Shown: in pieces, positions 60,280 through 64,000 of the stretch | Layout of the letters: every line of letters starts with the position of its first letter | Position numbering within the stretch: the first letter of the stretch is position 1 | From: Sycobia sp. Sy_11 | Taxonomy: Eukaryota > Arthropoda > Insecta > Hymenoptera > Epichrysomallidae | Length of the DNA stretch: 64,000 nt | Direction of reading: 5' to 3' | Assembly (NCBI GenBank): GCA_018907035.1 | Contig: JACCIC010000014.1 | Location: 3,776,001 to 3,840,000, forward strand | Program-made: the position numbers and the translations under genes | Notes under the pieces: generated by a model | Database searches by the model: none | Told to the model about the DNA's origin: nothing | The model's input: only the letters and a program-made list of their open reading frames with translations

Positions 60280-61567
60280 TGCGGCCTTTTCGGCATCGGC
60301 GAGCTCGCGGACTTTTCATTTTCTTTTTTCTCTCTGACTTTGTTTTTTTTTTTCGTCGATTCGACCAGAGGCACGCGGATTGTTTTTTTTCTTTTTACTT
60401 TCTGCGCGCACTTATATATATATATACATATATAATTTTTCCCGATTATGTATATTTTGTTCTACGCTTTGGGTTGCCTTTTCTACGGGAGGAACTTCGA
60501 TGCAAGCGCATAGATAACGCGGTATATAATTACAGCAAGAATAATATAGTAGTTTTCTAATTAAATCGGCTTGTTCTGGATTTTAATGGTATATTTCAAC
60601 GCTGAGTCCAAGTCCGTTTAGATTTTTGCTCAATTGCTTCAGGATTGTGAACGAAAATAAATACTATAAAACAAAAATTGTCTATAAAGGAAGTTTTTGT
60701 TTTTCTTAATGAAAAATCCGACTAATGTTCGATACGTTTAAATGTTATTAGCCCCAAACCATTCCGCGAACTGAAAAATCTGAATACAGCAACAATTATA
60801 CCCGCATACAATTTGCGTATATATATAGTAAACCACAAAAATTAATTATCTTCGCCCTCGTACTTACAGTGAATTAAAAATTATTTCTATGGCTCTTACA
60901 TTATTTAAACAATTTGAAACGATAAATTTTAGATTTTTGTTCTGGCTGATGTTTTTATATTTTATCGATTCTTTCTTTTGAGGTCGATTGTAAATCAAAG
61001 CACTCTGACTTGGAGAAAGAAATATCGTAGAACCGATGGGAACATATTTCTTCGTTTCTCGGCAATACTTATTGAACATATTTATATATATATATAAGCT
61101 CGTAAATTTGCAAATTCAAAATTCACGAAGTGTATTTTTTTTACAATTCTATAGCATTGTAATTTTTTTTTTTTTTTGTTAAAATAAGCATATAAAAATT
61201 ACGTTCAGCATTACTATGCATAAATAAGTAAATTCAACATTAATTTTTCGATCGGTCTCGAACTGAAGTGAGATGAATGTTTTTTGGCAGTAATGGTTAA
61301 CGTTTCGTTGATCGGTAGCGTCGACATCGAATTTTAACATTCTTTCTTCTTCTCTAGTCAAGCCAGAAACTTGAAAATGACTTCATTCAAATTCATTCGC
61401 GTACGCATAGACATACATAGGTATCGATACGTACGAGCATGCAGACGCAAGGACGGCAAAAAATTTCTATTCCGTTCATTCTAAAAAAAAAAAAAGAAAT
61501 ATGTACGATAATTGTAAAACAATCGTACGAAACTTTAATTTTGCTTCTTCTTTTTTTCGATCTATAG

Positions 61568-61690
61568 GCGCGCGAGTACATTTTGTCCGATCCCAACGAA
61601 CCGCAAGAAGCTGGACTAAAACTTCAACGAGGCGTCGCCGGCGCATTAGAAAAGCCCATTGTTCCTTCGCAGTACACCATCGAATCGTGC
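61568..61690 (+). CDS. Possible coding exon behind a strong acceptor
   Basis: The pyrimidine tract CTTCTTCTTTTTTTCGATCT followed by ATAG ends at 61567. The phase-0 frame from 61568 reads AREYILSDPNEPQEAG, then LKLQRGVAGALEKPIVPSQY, ending about TIES. It is hydrophilic and varied, then runs into a (TC)n array at 61741. No good donor is present near 61690; GT sites there are poor. A second frame is also open but is Arg-rich and looks like a CpG shadow. No family is recognised. Confidence 0.22.
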
Positions 61691-61737
61691 ACTCGATGGC
61701 TTTTAGTTTTCTTTTTTCTTGTTTTTTCTTTTCTTCT

Positions 61738-61740
<3 letters not shown>

Positions 61741-61781
<41 letters not shown>
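61741..61781. repeat. (TC)20 array
   Basis: Lies just downstream of the possible exon at 61568. Confidence 0.95.
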
Positions 61782-61785
<4 letters not shown>

Positions 61786-62103
61786 GTTTTTGAAGATAAT
61801 GACTGAACTCCCCTGTCCCCGGCGACGAGACGTCGCTCGCCGAGCTCATTGCGTTTCGCTTCAAATTTGGGTTATCTCCGTTGCGGCGCGGCAGTGGCGC
61901 GATCGCGCGGCCGATGCGCGCAGGGGACTATCCTGCTTGGGGCGTGGGACTGACGCGTGCCTCGGGCCGCGATCATAATGCGGGTAAAAACGGAAGGAAA
62001 AAAAAAAAGGAGACGCGTTGTCTCAAACGCTGGATTAATAATTTCATAATGAAATCTTATTTTTCTTTTTTTCCTCCTCATTCCTGTCGTCTCTGTCTCT
62101 GTC

Positions 62104-62108
<5 letters not shown>

Positions 62109-62147
<39 letters not shown>

Positions 62148-62162
62148 CGCGCGCGCGCGCGA
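62109..62162. repeat. (TC)n-(GC)n compound array
   Basis: TC repeats to 62145, then alternating GC. Confidence 0.95.
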
Positions 62163-62387
62163 CTAAACGATTTTGGCCGGAATATACGTTATAACTTACA
62201 GATACTCCTACCGGAACAGGCTCTCCATTCTTAGAGGTGTTCCGATTTTTGCGCTCATTATTTTTGATGAAAAGCGGTATGGGAGTTGAATGGATTACTA
62301 GCTATGGCTGCGAGAACGTGTATTGCAGTTGGACGCTTTGTGTAAAGCAAAAAATCAGCCGATTCATTTGTATAGACAAATTCATAT

Positions 62388-62394
<7 letters not shown>

Positions 62395-62442
<48 letters not shown>
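62395..62442. repeat. (TA)24 array
   Basis: Pure TA repeats. Confidence 0.95.
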
Positions 62443-62445
<3 letters not shown>

Positions 62446-62620
62446 CTTTTTCAATCGAATATACGTAAAAAGTATCGAGTTTATGGGTATTTATTCCGAA
62501 GTAGTAAAATTGAACTTTACGATTTAGGTATACAGAAAGTATTATTTTTGATTCAAGAAAATAAAAATAATAATAGATTACATTCTCGCACTAAGCGAGC
62601 TGGATTCGAAGGCGAAATAC

Positions 62621-62622
<2 letters not shown>

Positions 62623-62675
<53 letters not shown>
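62623..62675. repeat. (TA)26 array
   Basis: Pure TA repeats. Confidence 0.95.
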
Positions 62676-62678
<3 letters not shown>

Positions 62679-63973
62679 TTAAACGAATAATTTTTATTAA
62701 ACTGTTCAGTAGCAATGTGTATATATATAGGCATTTGTGAAAGTTATAAGGGCGATCTCTGCTTGATTTCACGTACATATAAAAATAGAGAATACTATAT
62801 CGACGAAGGAAAAAATTTATTTATGCACTTGTTTAGATTCAAATTTTTTTATAAAAATCAGCGTTTATACTTATTGTAGCGCTTATACTAATTACTCGTT
62901 GTATATATATATATATCAAATATGTTTCCCGCAGCCTGTATTTTCAAACTCGTTTCCTCTCGAAGTCGCTGCGCGTTTGTACGTATACGATTGTATCTAA
63001 TATCTTACTATACGGGTACTTTTCACATCTTGAAAAATAAACTCTTCACGTTTACACGTGTGCTGGACGGTGGTAAATTGACCCACGCCGTGATCAAGAA
63101 TGACAATGTAATATTGACCATCATAATATTGCGTCTTGGATATGTAGGTCAGACGCGGTTATATATACGGTTAATCAACACTGCTATATTAAATCGCGAA
63201 AAATGAATTTAACCATGAAAATAATGAAAACTATCTTGAGATAAAACTTTAAAAGTTTAAAAATAATATAAAATTAGAAAAAATCTATTATTCTCAAAAG
63301 TGTTCTTCAGAGAAGGAAGCTGATAAAAAAAATACTTGAACAAAAAACTGAAAAATAAAAAATGTGAAATAACTCGAAGGCATAATTAAAAATTAAAGCA
63401 TACGCGCAAATAATAACGAACGTAAAGATTTTTATTAAAAATAAAAGTGCGAGGCCATGAGCACCAAAGTTTTGGATAATGTTTACACGAGCTGGATATC
63501 GAGAATAAACTGTATAATTGACGATATGCACATCGATACCTAAGGTTTTCCTCGAGAGCCAAAAAAAATTATTATTTTCTTTTAGTTAAGTTAAATTATT
63601 TTTAATCTTGTCTATTATTTACGCTATATTCTCAGTTGAATTTTTTATCGACCCCCCCTTTGTGCTTTCGTTAAAAAATACCTTTCGAAATCTTTTCTTT
63701 TAAAGATCTTTTGTATAAAAATTGCGGGGCCGTCTTGCAAATAATTCCAACCCCTCCAGTTCATACACGAGTTCTGCGATGTCAGCTCACCGGCACTCGT
63801 AATCCTGCAGTATAGCTTCTGCTGCATATAATAACATATGTGTATATTACGGTCTAGAGAACCGGCGTCGTCTGCAGCGCGGCGGAGCGCTACTATAAAT
63901 CGGTGAAAGTCCGATACCTTATCATCGTGAAAATTCCTAATATACGTATACACGGAGGAATTATAATAAGTGC

Positions 63974-64000
63974 ACGTGTGTGTGTGTGTGTGTGTGTGTG
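63974..64000. repeat. (TG)n array running off the window
   Basis: At least 13 TG units, cut by the window edge. Confidence 0.95.

Larger units (their letters stand above)
57756..60420. other. CpG-rich patch with polypurine tracts
   Basis: CpG-rich DNA with (TC)n, (GA)n, (GGA)n and G runs. GAGA-type tracts in GC-rich DNA are common in insect promoters, but no start site or exon can be fixed. Confidence 0.45.
60421..63973. other. Mixed non-genic stretch
   Basis: AT-rich except a CpG-rich zone at 61.6-62.2 kb. Contains the possible exon at 61568. The last kilobase shows only short frames. Confidence 0.45.

Noticed and set aside
1505..62675. Dozens of 60-190 codon frames with Ile-Tyr runs
   Set aside because: They are (TA)n microsatellites read as ATA-TAT; the remaining residues are compositional and frames exist on both strands.
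1..64000. CRISPR array, operons, prophage or bacterial mobile elements
   Set aside because: No spaced direct repeats, no prokaryotic gene layout and no phage-like proteins; the window is eukaryotic in character.
1..64000. rRNA, tRNA and known conserved insect microRNAs
   Set aside because: I scanned by eye for rRNA-like blocks, T-loop motifs and some well-known microRNA sequences and saw none; a covariance-model search would be needed to exclude them.

Overview
This window looks like non-coding nuclear DNA from an animal, most probably an insect and perhaps a hymenopteran such as an ant. The sequence shows very many simple-sequence arrays (about fifty (TA)n arrays, plus (TC)n/(GA)n, (TG)n/(CA)n, (GC)n and long A or T runs). 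GC-rich, CpG-rich patches alternate with AT-rich deserts. There is no operon, no bacterial gene spacing and no long open frame. The taxon is inferred from composition only. No protein-coding gene can be named. Most longer open frames are shadows of (TA)n tracts (Ile-Tyr runs) or of CpG-rich DNA.

The best-supported features are transposon relics. Three diverged copies of one short repeat family lie at about 6183-6799 (copy A), 35672-36103 (copy B) and 41489-41925 (copy C). Each has long terminal inverted repeats and a central stem-loop. Copy C is bracketed by a perfect 13-bp direct repeat, which looks like a target-site duplication. The central stem-loop sits between a CTGAAGA-like motif (majority of the three copies) and a GAAACGTC-like motif, an arrangement that resembles a hammerhead-ribozyme core. 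Such ribozymes are known in Penelope-like retroelements, so these may be non-autonomous relatives; that step is inference. Two further small inverted-repeat elements are clear: 27748-27920 and 54127-54299.

Layout: 1-850 is plain. 0.85-2.7 kb is a GC-rich patch with microsatellites. 2.7-9.7 kb is mostly AT-rich and holds copy A, some splice-like signals and an unexplained non-repetitive island at 8.58-8.84 kb. 9.7-20 kb alternates CpG-rich patches with (TA)n. 20-28.4 kb is an AT-rich desert holding the first small inverted-repeat element. 28.4-30.7 kb is CpG-rich. 30.8-33.8 kb is desert with one GC-rich spot. 33.8-35.7 kb is CpG-rich with many microsatellites. 35.7-43 kb is AT-rich with copies B and C. 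43-51 kb is mixed. 51-57.7 kb is AT-rich with the second small element and a CpG/GA-rich patch at 54.4-55.5 kb. 57.8-60.4 kb is CpG-rich with GAGA-type tracts. 60.4-64 kb is mixed.

A handful of possible exons are listed at low confidence where an open frame meets a consensus splice site or a TATA-like box. A GTAAGT hexamer is expected about thirty times by chance on the two strands of a window this size, so none of these is proof of a gene. The window may be intergenic, or it may lie within very long introns of a gene whose exons are mostly outside it.
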